Positions 18,104 through 26,491 of a DNA stretch of 64,000 nt are shown here, piece by piece (positions within the stretch are counted from its first letter, which is position 1; each line of letters begins with the position of its first letter). The position numbers and the translations under genes are program-made. The notes beneath the pieces are model-generated. The model was not told where the DNA came from and did not search any database. It saw only the letters and a program-made list of their open reading frames with translations. Source of the stretch: Gammaproteobacteria bacterium (GTDB lineage: Bacteria > Pseudomonadota > Gammaproteobacteria > Eutrophobiales > Eutrophobiaceae); contig SCUJ01000008.1 of the NCBI GenBank assembly GCA_004297165.1, forward strand, positions 1 to 64,000, written 5' to 3'.

Positions 18104-18517
18104 TCATGGCGCCGTTGTAACGCTGGCCATCAGCTTCCGCCGGTAATAATCGACCCCGCCGATGGTTCCCTTCTCGGCGACCGCGGTGAGATGAAAGACA
18201 TTATAGTTGTCTGGTCCTTCATCGACATTATTCGCGAGACAGGTGAGGGTAACTGTGTAGCCATCGCTCGCGCCGCCGCTTAGCGTGAAAGTGTCGTTCG
18301 GCGCGGCGAAGCAGGCATCATTTGCGATGACATAACCAATCGCCCATTGCATGCCGCCCTCGACGGCGAATTGCGCCCTGGAACTCATGAGTGAATAGAC
18401 GGATGTCGTTTGCTGGACGCTGCCTATGGTGACCATGAAGGTCGCGAGCGACGCCACCACGACGATGAGGAAGATTGCCCCGATCAAGGTAAAACCCCTG
18501 GCGCGACGCATGTTCAT
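18104..18517 (-). CDS. mshP: MshP-like minor pilin-type protein
   Basis: A 137-residue prepilin-like protein: short basic leader MNMRRARG, then FTLIGAIFLIVVVASLATFMV as the hydrophobic stem. The residue at mature position 5 is Gly, not the usual Glu; this is a feature of GspK/MshP-type tip subunits that cannot form the standard N-terminal salt bridge. Two Cys pairs may form disulfides in the globular part. It is last gene of the minus-strand MSHA unit and overlaps mshO by 4 bp. No mshQ follows. Confidence 0.82.
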   Translation of the reverse strand: MNMRRARGFTLIGAIFLIVVVASLATFMVTIGSVQQTTSVYSLMSSRAQFAVEGGMQWAIGYVIANDACFAAPNDTFTLSGGASDGYTVTLTCLANNVDEGPDNYNVFHLTAVAEKGTIGGVDYYRRKLMASVTTAP

Positions 18518-19455
18518 GGGACGTTCGGCACCTGGATCTCATCCATGAGTCGGACGATATTCGCGTTCCCCTGACTGTCGGTGGACGTAAACGTAAGGTC
18601 CACGAGCAACAGGGCGTTGCGCGAATGACTACCTTGGATATACGTGAAGGTGCAGGCAGTAATGCGATCCCCCAGCACCGCGCCGGGCGGGCCGGGGCTG
18701 ATGGACTGGGCGGCAGTAATGGCATACTCGGCGCGCCGGCTTATCTCACCCGTCCCGGCGCCCGGATTGCAGACGAAACTCACCGGCGTGTCCACGATCT
18801 GGAAACGTTGGCGCGGCGAAGGGAAGGGAAAGCGCGTGACCCCGGCGGCGCCGCTGATATCGAAGGTGATGGCGCTCGCCGAGGCCGCCTGCAAGCCGGC
18901 GATATTGTCGGCATCCCAAGCATTCGCCCCCGCCTGTCCGGTGTTAAAAATCACGATGCAATCGACCGTCCCCGTGAGGCAATCGTCCTGATCGGCCCCA
19001 GGGGCGGCGACCGGCAAGATCCCGCTCATGCCACCCATGATCTCGAAACAGTCATTGCTCGCGGTAAAACGGATACGATCCTGACCGGGGCTGCCGCAAG
19101 GGCCGGCGCTGCCATCCGGCAGCCGACGATAACGGCCGCCGTTTTGGGTGCGCAGGATCTCCACCGCGCACTGACCCCCGCCGGTGGTCGCGGTGCAGCT
19201 TTGCAGATATTGCGTCGCCCCGTCGGTGATCCGCAGGCTGTTCGGCAAGGCCAGCCGGATCTCCCGCGAGATCCGGCGCAAGGTCAATTCCGCGGCTTCC
19301 ACGAGCACAGCGCGCTGGCCGAGGTCGATGAATCCCGCCACGGGCCGGCTGATGTTTCGGGCGGCGATCAAAGCGATGATCCCGGTGAGCGTGATGACCA
19401 CCACCAGCTCGATCAGGGTGAAGCCGCGCTGTGTGATCCTGGCGCTAAGCATCAA
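18514..19455 (-). CDS. mshO: MshO-like minor pilin
   Basis: A 313-residue large minor pilin. The leader MMLSARITQRG is followed by FTLIELVVVITLTGIIALIA with Glu5 intact, as in class IV prepilins cleaved by the PilD peptidase. The globular domain is long and Cys-containing, the usual character of MshO, which probably joins a tip or initiation complex with MshC, MshD and MshP. Start and stop codons overlap those of mshD and mshP by 4 bp, so the four are translated as a block. Confidence 0.87.
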   Translation of the reverse strand: MMLSARITQRGFTLIELVVVITLTGIIALIAARNISRPVAGFIDLGQRAVLVEAAELTLRRISREIRLALPNSLRITDGATQYLQSCTATTGGGQCAVEILRTQNGGRYRRLPDGSAGPCGSPGQDRIRFTASNDCFEIMGGMSGILPVAAPGADQDDCLTGTVDCIVIFNTGQAGANAWDADNIAGLQAASASAITFDISGAAGVTRFPFPSPRQRFQIVDTPVSFVCNPGAGTGEISRRAEYAITAAQSISPGPPGAVLGDRITACTFTYIQGSHSRNALLLVDLTFTSTDSQGNANIVRLMDEIQVPNVP

Positions 19456-20000
19456 TAACGGGTCCGGAATCCCGTGAGACGGATGTCATCCGCCAATGCA
19501 TCGTGTGAGACAGTCACATCGATCCGTACTGCTGCACCGCTCGCGGCGCTCAGCGGGGCGCCGGCCGGCCCCAGACTGAAGACTGAATCCACGACCTGCA
19601 CGTTGACGTTGTAGGAACCGAGTCCTGACAGGGCATTGCCGTCCTGATCCTTCGCGCCGGAGTCGCTCAAGCCGTCATAATCGCAGACGTCGTCAAACTG
19701 ATCCCGGTTGGCGGGACCTTCCGCCACGGTGCAGGTCGCGAGCCCGCAGGCGCTGCTGGTGCAGGCGGTCGCGCAATCCGTCGCCACATCGGGATCGCAG
19801 TAGGATTTCTGAGTGACCTCTTCCATGTAGGCCTGCGCCACCGCGACTGCCTGCTCATGGATCATGGGGTCCACGCTGCGGCCCTCCGATTGGCTGGTGA
19901 GGGTTATCAACGTGATCAGCGCGATGCTGACGATGACGATCGTGACAATAAGTTCGATCAGGGTGGCGCCACGAGATGAGTTCAACATCCGGCTATACAC
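19452..20000 (-). CDS. mshD: MshD-like minor pilin
   Basis: A 182-residue prepilin with leader MYSRMLNSSRG and stem ATLIELIVTIVIVSIALITL; Glu5 is present and the mature residue 1 would be Ala instead of Phe. Six Cys in the globular region (YCDPDVATDCATACTSSACG and the following CTV, VCD) suggest several disulfides. Its 5' end overlaps the mshC 3' end by 19 bp and its 3' end overlaps mshO by 4 bp. Confidence 0.87.
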   Translation of the reverse strand: MYSRMLNSSRGATLIELIVTIVIVSIALITLITLTSQSEGRSVDPMIHEQAVAVAQAYMEEVTQKSYCDPDVATDCATACTSSACGLATCTVAEGPANRDQFDDVCDYDGLSDSGAKDQDGNALSGLGSYNVNVQVVDSVFSLGPAGAPLSAASGAAVRIDVTVSHDALADDIRLTGFRTRY

Positions 20001-20476
20001 CGGGTGAACCCGGTCTCCGCTTCGATCCGCAGGGTACGGCTACCGATGGTGATATCCACAGCCGCAACCAGCAGGCTGCCTGGCACAGAGCTGGCATCAT
20101 GGGGCCGCCCGATGGGGTCGAAATACAGCAAGGCCGGAAAACCGCCTCCCCCCAAAACCACCCCGGTGGGGGGCGGATCGGCGAAGGCGCTGTTACTGCC
20201 GGGCTCTGTCACCGGCACGCTCGCGCCCACTCCGGCATCGCAACCGGCCCACCGATCCAGGGCATAACCCGAGGCATCGATGGTAACTCGGACATCGCAA
20301 TCGCTCGCAATGGCGAGTTTCTGGGCGTAATGCACCGCGGCCTGGAGGCTTTCGAAATAACCGCGTTTATCGAAATCGGAGATGGTGAAGAACCGGGGCA
20401 AGGCGATCGCGGCGAGGATCCCGACGATCAGGATCACTGTGACCAATTCGATAAGAGTAACGCCGCGTTCAGTCAT
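19982..20476 (-). CDS. mshC: MshC-like minor pilin
   Basis: A 164-residue prepilin with a very short leader (MTERG) and stem VTLIELVTVILIVGILAAIA, Glu5 intact. I place the start at the ATG at 20476; the longer open frame to 20527 would put a non-leader peptide, encoded by a terminator hairpin, before the cleavage site. No clear Shine-Dalgarno sequence precedes this ATG because the U-tract of the hairpin at 20481-20509 occupies that place. Translation may depend on read-through transcripts whose hairpin is opened. Confidence 0.87.
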   Translation of the reverse strand: MTERGVTLIELVTVILIVGILAAIALPRFFTISDFDKRGYFESLQAAVHYAQKLAIASDCDVRVTIDASGYALDRWAGCDAGVGASVPVTEPGSNSAFADPPPTGVVLGGGGFPALLYFDPIGRPHDASSVPGSLLVAAVDITIGSRTLRIEAETGFTRCIAGC

Positions 20477-20480
20477 AGAC

Positions 20481-20509
20481 AAAAAAGGCCCATGGAAACC
20501 ATGGGCCTT
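20481..20509 (-). terminator. Rho-independent terminator after the major pilin gene
   Basis: On the minus strand: a perfect 11-bp stem AAGGCCCATGG / CCATGGGCCTT (arms 20499-20509 and 20485-20495) with a TTT loop, followed by a T run completing TTTTTT (20481-20486). It lies 30 bp past the pilin stop and ends 4 bp before the mshC ATG. It should stop most pilin transcripts and leave lower read-through into mshC-D-O-P, matching the need for many major and few minor pilins. Confidence 0.85.
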
Positions 20510-20538
20510 GGTGTAACGGTACAACACGTGTTACAGGA

Positions 20539-20967
20539 TCAGCAACCGCCAGTGGTTACCGCGACCGTTGGCGAGACGTTGGCGGATGCGGGTTGGGTGT
20601 AGGTCACCCTGCAACCTGCCGGCGTTGGGGCGCTGCTGAAAGAAAAGGCGCCCGCCGCAAAACTGAACCCGGAAAAATCCTGGAGGGCATCATCGATCCC
20701 TGCGGTAGCGGGGTATTTGAATGCCATAGTCACCGTAGTGCCTTCCAGAGACACCGATTGCGAGGCTGTGGCCCCGGTCACCAGGGACACGGAATGGGCC
20801 AGGGCAGCCGCCGCCCGGACGCTGCCCGCCAGTCCGTTGACCGCCGCCATTCTGGCCCTGGTCTCCAGGCCCGCGAAACGGGGCAGGGCGAAGGCCGCCA
20901 GTATCCCCAGGATGGTGATCACCACCACCAGTTCAATCAAGGTAAAACCACGTTGTTGTGTTTTCAT
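20539..20967 (-). CDS. mshA: MSHA-type major pilin
   Basis: A 142-residue prepilin: leader MKTQQRG, then FTLIELVVVITILGILAAFALPRF, the canonical N-methylated stem with Glu5. The globular domain is small, Ala/Ser/Val-rich and ends with two Cys (CRVTYTQPASANV ... TTGGC) that can form the C-terminal disulfide loop of type IV pilins. Position in the locus (after the mshG-F region, before mshC), small size and the terminator behind it mark it as the main structural subunit. A GAGG-containing Shine-Dalgarno (CTGAGGAGTC) lies just before the ATG. Confidence 0.9.
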   Translation of the reverse strand: MKTQQRGFTLIELVVVITILGILAAFALPRFAGLETRARMAAVNGLAGSVRAAAALAHSVSLVTGATASQSVSLEGTTVTMAFKYPATAGIDDALQDFSGFSFAAGAFSFSSAPTPAGCRVTYTQPASANVSPTVAVTTGGC

Positions 20968-21019
20968 GTTGACTCCTCAGTCAGATGGGCCGCAGCCCGG
21001 TTTACGGATGCCGTTTTAT

Positions 21020-21062
21020 CCCCCGCCGCGGCGGGGGAGGATCCCGTTCCCTCGAGGGATCC
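21020..21062. other. GC-rich palindromes in the pilin leader region
   Basis: An 18-bp perfect palindrome made only of G and C (21020-21037) is followed by an imperfect dyad GGATCCC (21039-21045) / GGGATCC (21056-21062). Both lie in the 168-bp gap upstream of the pilin gene. On the pilin transcript they would form two strong stem-loops in the 5' leader, or they are protein-binding sites. No T tract follows on either strand, so a terminator is unlikely. Confidence 0.45.
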
Positions 21063-21135
21063 CTGCCTCCAATAATTGCCCCCGGCTCCACCGGAGGTAT
21101 TCCAGGCACAGTGGCCCTGAATTCTTGTAATTGCC

Positions 21136-21726
21136 CTACAACATACCCCACAGTTGGATCAGGATATATAAACTCCCGATGGTCACCAGCAGGCCCATCA
21201 GGCGCGGCTGCTGGCCGAAGACCCGATCCGGGGCCTTGAGCTGCACATCCAGGCGCTTGAGGGAGCTGTCGACGGCAAACCATCTGTTACCCCAACTCTC
21301 CAGGTGTTTCAAGAGGCTTGGCCGGAACATGATAACCAGGCCGATAAAAAAGATTACCGTACTGAAGGCGCGGCATAGAAATATGATCGATGCCGTCAGC
21401 CACTCGTTGGCGGTGGCGCTGGCGAAGATCCTCAACACATAGCCGCGATCGATTCCCCAAATAAAAGTTACGAAGATGTACAGCGAAGCGAGGGCAAGCA
21501 GAACGCCTGAGATGATATGGTACCGGTAAAAGAACTTCTCGCTGCCCTGCGGCCGGTCGAGATTACTAAAGAACTGGTCTGTAGAGACCCAACGATTCAG
21601 TCGCCGTCCGGCCTTGATGATGAGATCCGGCGAGACCAGCATGCAGCAGCCAATGATCAGCATCACGACCCCGGCCGAGAAGGATATATGGATGAGCAGT
21701 TCCGAGAACGTGATTCCGGTATTCAT
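21136..21726 (-). CDS. Four-helix membrane protein of unknown function in the mshB position
   Basis: A 196-residue protein with four predicted membrane helices (about residues 10-31, 69-92, 108-134 and 174-194) and no prepilin leader. In Vibrio and Shewanella loci the gene between mshF and mshA is mshB, a pilin; here that slot holds this polytopic protein. Residues 40-60 and 140-165 contain similar NRW-containing segments (LNRWVSTDQFFSNLD and GNRWFAVDSSLKRLD), pointing to an internal duplication of a two-helix unit. I do not recognise the family. Same strand and 14-bp spacing to mshF suggest co-expression. Confidence 0.75.
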   Translation of the reverse strand: MNTGITFSELLIHISFSAGVVMLIIGCCMLVSPDLIIKAGRRLNRWVSTDQFFSNLDRPQGSEKFFYRYHIISGVLLALASLYIFVTFIWGIDRGYVLRIFASATANEWLTASIIFLCRAFSTVIFFIGLVIMFRPSLLKHLESWGNRWFAVDSSLKRLDVQLKAPDRVFGQQPRLMGLLVTIGSLYILIQLWGML

Positions 21727-21740
21727 GTCGTTTTTATCAC

Positions 21741-22277
21741 TTAATAATTCCAGGAATAGCGATCCATGACTTTCACCAGCAATTGCCGTGGGACATCCCT
21801 CCCCGGCGAATACCGGCCGTCATGGTCCCGGTCCTCATAACCCAATTCGAAATCCAGCCGCACCAGCGGCAGACCGCCGGTCTCGTTATGAAAATAATCC
21901 GTATTCGACACCCGGTAGACCAGCCGGCCCGTGTCCGTCTCGAACACCCAGGATCCTGGCGCCATGTTTACTTCATCCACATCCGCCACCGCGCCGGCGT
22001 AGTTGGCGGGCGGCTGGAAGGCGATATCCACCGGATTTGCGCCGGCATACGTCGCAATCTCAGCGTACTTCTGGTCGATCAGTTTTTCCGCCGACCAGAT
22101 CATCAATTCCGCGCGGATCTGGTTGATGGCCAGTTCCAGATACCGATCCTCCGCCGCCACCGTCATGATCAACACCCTCTGGAGAAACAGACTGGCGAAG
22201 ATGCACACCAGCAGAAACGAGAGCGCCAGCTCCAGCAGCGATAAGGACCGGGACATGCGCAGTTGTTCATAAGCCAT
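21741..22277 (-). CDS. mshF: MshF-like protein
   Basis: A 178-residue protein with one N-terminal hydrophobic helix (LSLLELALSFLLVCIFASLFLQ) and a soluble remainder with a conserved-looking GSWVFETDTGRLVYRV segment. The helix is pilin-stem-like (with LLELAL) but has no clear Gly cleavage site, as in MshF proteins. It lies 6 bp after mshG. An internal ATG at residue 8 (MSRSLSLL) is an alternative start. Assignment rests on position and general form; sequence conservation of MshF is low. Confidence 0.75.
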   Translation of the reverse strand: MAYEQLRMSRSLSLLELALSFLLVCIFASLFLQRVLIMTVAAEDRYLELAINQIRAELMIWSAEKLIDQKYAEIATYAGANPVDIAFQPPANYAGAVADVDEVNMAPGSWVFETDTGRLVYRVSNTDYFHNETGGLPLVRLDFELGYEDRDHDGRYSPGRDVPRQLLVKVMDRYSWNY

Positions 22278-22283
22278 GCCTGT

Positions 22284-23513
22284 TCACTGATTGCGCATGC
22301 TCACGGAGGCGAGGTCCCACATGGGCAGGAAGACGCCAAGCGCCAGCACCAGCACCATGCCCCCGATGATGACGATCATCACCGGCTCAATGGTGCCGCT
22401 CAGATTCTTGATGTCGTAATCCACCTCGCGCTCGTAGAATCCCGCGACCTCTTCCATCATCTCGTCCACCTGCCCGGTCTCCTCGCCGACAAACAGCATC
22501 TGCAACACCAGCGGCGTGAACATGTTGGTGGCGGCGGCGGTGCGGGTGATGCTCTCGCCGCGCTCGATGCCGTTGCGCATGTTGAAGATATGGTCACCCA
22601 CATAATCGTTATCCACGGCGCGGGCCACGACGGTGAGCGCCTGCACTAACGGGACACCCGCCGCGAGTGACATGGCGAAGGCCCGCGAGAAGCGACCCAG
22701 CGTGGCGCGCAGCAGGATGTCTCCCACCAGGGGTAGCCGCAGTTTGTACTTTCCCCAGGTATAGCGGCCGCGCTCGGTCTTGACGTAGTAGGACAAACCC
22801 GTGATCGACAGGACCAGGCCAATGCCCATTAACAACCAGTAATCGACAAAGAAATTTGAGGTGGCCACCAGGATCCGGGTGTAGATCGGAAGCTCCGCGT
22901 GCGCCCGTTCGAAGACCTTGGCAAAGGCGGGGATCACCACCAGATTGATGATGGTGAGGGCGACGCCCATCGCGACGATCACCATGGCCGGATAGCGCAG
23001 GGCTGATTTGACTCGCTCCCGCGTATCTTTTTCCAGCTCGAGGTATTCGGAGATCCGCAGAAAAGCGGCGTCCAGATTACCGGTGCCTTCACCCACGCGG
23101 ATCATGCTGATATAGAGCGGCGTGAAAATCTCGGGATAACGGGCGAAGGCCGAGGACAGCTCCCGGCCGGATTCGATCTGGGTTTGTACATCCCTGAACA
23201 CGCGCTTGAGCCGCAGGTTCTTGGTGGCCTCGATGATGCCCGTCATCGCGCGGATGATCGGGACCCCGGCGCGCATCAGGGAATGCATCTGCCGGCTGAA
23301 CAGGATCAGATCGGTGAGGGTGGGGCTGCGGGTGTTGAGCCAATCCTGCAGCGCCTGGAATGGATTATCGCCCGCCACCCGCGCCGCGATGTCGATGGGC
23401 ACGATATTACTGTTCAACAATTGAGTGGCGACGGCATCGATGGAGGGCGCGTCGATGACGCCGGTCATCAGATCCCCCCGGCTGCTGCGCCCCTTGTATT
23501 GGAATTCCGGCAT
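22284..23513 (-). CDS. mshG: MshG inner-membrane platform protein
   Basis: A 409-residue GspF/PilC-family protein. Two cytoplasmic GspF domains (~70-195 and ~275-395), each with the glutamate-rich signature (GTGNLDAAFLRISEYLE and ETGQVDEMMEEVAGFYE), are linked by three membrane helices (about 170-195, 222-245, 375-398). It forms the platform in the inner membrane on which the MshE motor acts. Just downstream of mshE with a 15-bp gap. Confidence 0.95.
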   Translation of the reverse strand: MPEFQYKGRSSRGDLMTGVIDAPSIDAVATQLLNSNIVPIDIAARVAGDNPFQALQDWLNTRSPTLTDLILFSRQMHSLMRAGVPIIRAMTGIIEATKNLRLKRVFRDVQTQIESGRELSSAFARYPEIFTPLYISMIRVGEGTGNLDAAFLRISEYLELEKDTRERVKSALRYPAMVIVAMGVALTIINLVVIPAFAKVFERAHAELPIYTRILVATSNFFVDYWLLMGIGLVLSITGLSYYVKTERGRYTWGKYKLRLPLVGDILLRATLGRFSRAFAMSLAAGVPLVQALTVVARAVDNDYVGDHIFNMRNGIERGESITRTAAATNMFTPLVLQMLFVGEETGQVDEMMEEVAGFYEREVDYDIKNLSGTIEPVMIVIIGGMVLVLALGVFLPMWDLASVSMRNQ

Positions 23514-23528
23514 GGCGAAGGCGGCCTG

Positions 23529-25298
23529 TTAATGGGTTTCCTGAGGTCTGTCCGGAACCTCCAGGATTCCGTTGACCGCCCTCGACTCCGCCGGCGTGTC
23601 CGTATCAACCTCGGCGGTTATCCGCATCACTTCCTCGATGGTGGTGATCCCGTTCGTGGCCGCCTCCAGTGCGGCTTGCGCCAGGGTGAAATACCCCGGG
23701 CTTTTCGCCGCCGCGTCCGTAAATTCGTTGCTGTCGCCGCGGCCGAGGATCCGAGCCAGTTCATGATCGATCAGCAACAGTTCATAGATCCCGACCCGCC
23801 CGTGATAACCCGTGAAGTTGCAGCGGCTGCAACCGATGCCCCGCTTAAAGCCGTTCCAAGCCGCCTGGTCCCCGCCGATGGCCCGGATATAGGCCATTTT
23901 TTCCGCGCCGATGACGGTGTCCTGCGCGCAACCGATGCACACGCGCCGCACCAATCGCTGGGCAATCACCGCATTCAGGGCGCTCGCCAGGAGGTAGCTC
24001 CTGATATTCATGTCGAGCAGGCGATTGATGGTGCTGATGGCGTTGTTGGTGTGTAACGTGGAAAGCACCAGATGTCCGGTCATGGCGGCGCGCACGGCGA
24101 TCTCCGCCGTCTCCTCGTCGCGGATCTCGCCGACCAGTACGATATCCGGGTCCTGGCGCAGGGCGGATCGCAAGACCCTGGAGAAGGTAAGACCGATATC
24201 GGCGTTGACCTGCACCTGGTTGACGCGTGACAGGCGATACTCCACCGGATCCTCAACAGTGATGATCTTGGTTTCCGGGGTATTCAGCAGCCGCAGGCCG
24301 GCATATAGCGTCGTGGTTTTGCCGCTGCCCGTGGGGCCGGTCACCAGGACCATGCCATGCGGGTGTTTGAGTACATGTTCGTAGGCGGAGCGTATCCTGG
24401 GCGGCATCCCCAGTTCCTCGAGCTCGAAGGTGCCACGGGTCTGATCGAGCAGGCGCATGACCACGGATTCACCGTTCTGCATGGGCATGGTCGAGATGCG
24501 GACATCCACGTTGTGGGCCTTCACATTAACGGTAAAGCGGCCGTCCTGTGGCAGACGTTTCTCGGAGATGTCGAGACCCGCGATCAACTTCAGGCGCGAG
24601 ACCACCGCCGCGGCGATGTTCGCCTCGTCGACCACCTGCTCCTGGAGGATGCCGTCCACCCGCAGACGGATCCTGACCATCTTTTCCTCCGGCTCGATGT
24701 GGATGTCGGAGGCGTTGACCTGCACCGCATCCTCGAACACGGATTGCAGGAGTTTGACCACCGGGGCATCGGACACATCCGCGTCCGAGACAAGCGCCTG
24801 GAGGTCGACGTCGCTCGCGTGGAGTTCAGTGCTCAGCCGGCCGGCGAACTCGGTGATCTCGTCGGTCTTGCGATAGACGTTGTCCAGCGTCGACAACAGA
24901 TCGCTCTCCCGCACCACCGCGAGCCGCAGGGGTAATTGCAGGATTCGGGACAGTTCGTCGAAGCCAAAGATGTCAGTCGGGTCGGCCATCCCCACCATGA
25001 GGCTGTCCTCGCTCCGGGCCAGCGCAATCGCCCTGAAGCGCCGGGCCTGAACCTCCGGCAGGAGCTTGATCACCTCCGGCTTGAACTTGTAATGCAACAG
25101 GTCGACGAACGGGATATTGAGCTGCCGGGAGAGAACTTCGAGGATCAGATTCTCGGCCACATAGCCATGCTCGATCAGGATCCGGCCGAGCTTGCGGCCG
25201 GTCTTTTTCTGGTCGGCGAGCGCGTCCTCGAGCTGGGCCTGGGAGATCAACTTCTGTTCCACCAGCAGGTCGCCGATGCGGATCTTCTTGCGGATCAT
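23529..25298 (-). CDS. mshE: MshE pilus extension ATPase with c-di-GMP-binding MshEN domain
   Basis: A 589-residue GspE-type hexameric ATPase driving pilus extension. I start it at the ATG at 25298 (MIRKKIRIGDLLVEQ), which overlaps the mshN stop as TAATG; the longer frame upstream is an mshN shadow. The N-terminus carries two tandem MshEN motifs (RIGDLLVEQKLISQAQLEDAL and KLGRILIEHGYVAENLILEVL), the known c-di-GMP site. The core has Walker A GPTGSGKTT, the Asp box, Walker B DIVLVGEIRDEETAE, and a Cys4 zinc site (CIGCAQ ... CSRC). Confidence 0.96.
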   Translation of the reverse strand: MIRKKIRIGDLLVEQKLISQAQLEDALADQKKTGRKLGRILIEHGYVAENLILEVLSRQLNIPFVDLLHYKFKPEVIKLLPEVQARRFRAIALARSEDSLMVGMADPTDIFGFDELSRILQLPLRLAVVRESDLLSTLDNVYRKTDEITEFAGRLSTELHASDVDLQALVSDADVSDAPVVKLLQSVFEDAVQVNASDIHIEPEEKMVRIRLRVDGILQEQVVDEANIAAAVVSRLKLIAGLDISEKRLPQDGRFTVNVKAHNVDVRISTMPMQNGESVVMRLLDQTRGTFELEELGMPPRIRSAYEHVLKHPHGMVLVTGPTGSGKTTTLYAGLRLLNTPETKIITVEDPVEYRLSRVNQVQVNADIGLTFSRVLRSALRQDPDIVLVGEIRDEETAEIAVRAAMTGHLVLSTLHTNNAISTINRLLDMNIRSYLLASALNAVIAQRLVRRVCIGCAQDTVIGAEKMAYIRAIGGDQAAWNGFKRGIGCSRCNFTGYHGRVGIYELLLIDHELARILGRGDSNEFTDAAAKSPGYFTLAQAALEAATNGITTIEEVMRITAEVDTDTPAESRAVNGILEVPDRPQETH

Positions 25299-26491
25299 TA
25301 CGGGTTCGCCTGGCTGAGCGCGGCGATCTTTTGTTCCACGAAGTCGCGCAACTCGGCGGTCAATCGGTCGGTGTTTATCGCCTGCCGGTAAGCCTGCAAG
25401 GACTCGGGATTGCGCTGCTCCGCTTCCAGCGATATCGCGAGCCCCATCCACCACACGCCATAGCCCGGCTGGTATCGCAACACCTCGCGATAGGCGGTTA
25501 TGGCCTCGGCATGCCGGTTGCGCCGCTGATAGAGGGCGGCGAGAAAGGCGTGATAATCCGGGTCCTGGGCCACCTGCGGGGGATGCCGTGCGAGGGTGTT
25601 AATCGCGGCGTCATCCTCGTCCTGCGCAACCATGATCCTGGCCGCGAGTTTGATCCATTCGACGGTTTCTGGCTGTCGTTGCAGTCCTTCCTCCAGCAAT
25701 GCGCGCGCCTCTGCCAGGCGTCCCTGGGACTGCCATTGGACCGCCAGTTGCGATCGGGCGGCCACATGGTCCGGATCCTGTTTAAGCGCCTCCTCGAGCC
25801 GGGCATTGGCTGCCTCGATCTGTCCGATCTGGATGAGCCGTTTGGCCTCGTTGACCAGCGCGCCCGCGCCATCCCCAGGTTGCTGCTCCCCGCTGCGCTT
25901 GCGTTGCATCTCCCCCGACATAGACACCGCCGCTGGCGCTTGGCCCGCGAGCGTCTCTACCGGGAATGGAGGAATCGTATCCGCAATGGGCGCCGGTTCC
26001 TCCGAGGGGACAAGCTCGCGGGATTCGATTGCCGCATCCGCCGCCGTGGTTTCGACCGGGGATATCTCAAGCGGCAATTCGCTCGTTTCCTCCCCAGTCC
26101 TTGTCTCGGCAACCGCCGGGCTCAGCGAGAAATCGAGCTTCAAACCGGCGGACGTCGGCGCGGCAATCGCGTTAGTTTCTGCCGCCGTGGATTCCGCGAT
26201 AGCCGGCGTCGCCGCGGGCATCGCGGGCTGGGCGATGGGTTCGGCGATTGCGACAGGCGCGACAGCTTCTTGGGTGCGCATGCCATCTTCCGAGAACAGC
26301 GTCCAGGCGCCCACGGCAAGGGCAATGATGAGAAACAATTGATTCAGGCGGGCCGACGGACGCGGGCGATCCGTCCCGGCATCCTCCGCGGATGCGGAAA
26401 GTCCCGCCATCACCGAGCCGGAGTTGCCGGTATTCACAGCCAGACCCTGCCGGGCCTCCAGGTCCGCCAGCACCTTGTTCACCAGGCTCAT
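25298..26491 (-). CDS. mshN: MshN TPR protein
   Basis: A 397-residue bitopic protein: short cytoplasmic N-terminus (MSLVNKVLADLEARQG, typical of MshN), one membrane helix (~50-66), a long Pro/Ala/Glu-rich periplasmic linker to about residue 205, and C-terminal TPR repeats (EAKRLIQIGQIEAANARLEE and following, ~210-385). It probably acts as an assembly scaffold with MshM and MshL across the periplasm. It overlaps mshM by 4 bp and abuts mshE. Confidence 0.9.
   Translation of the reverse strand: MSLVNKVLADLEARQGLAVNTGNSGSVMAGLSASAEDAGTDRPRPSARLNQLFLIIALAVGAWTLFSEDGMRTQEAVAPVAIAEPIAQPAMPAATPAIAESTAAETNAIAAPTSAGLKLDFSLSPAVAETRTGEETSELPLEISPVETTAADAAIESRELVPSEEPAPIADTIPPFPVETLAGQAPAAVSMSGEMQRKRSGEQQPGDGAGALVNEAKRLIQIGQIEAANARLEEALKQDPDHVAARSQLAVQWQSQGRLAEARALLEEGLQRQPETVEWIKLAARIMVAQDEDDAAINTLARHPPQVAQDPDYHAFLAALYQRRNRHAEAITAYREVLRYQPGYGVWWMGLAISLEAEQRNPESLQAYRQAINTDRLTAELRDFVEQKIAALSQANP

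Noticed and set aside
20968-21135. Sigma-54 promoter for the pilin gene
   Set aside because: TGGAGCCGGGGGCAAT has the GG and GC elements 8 bp apart rather than 10; no other match was found in the gap.
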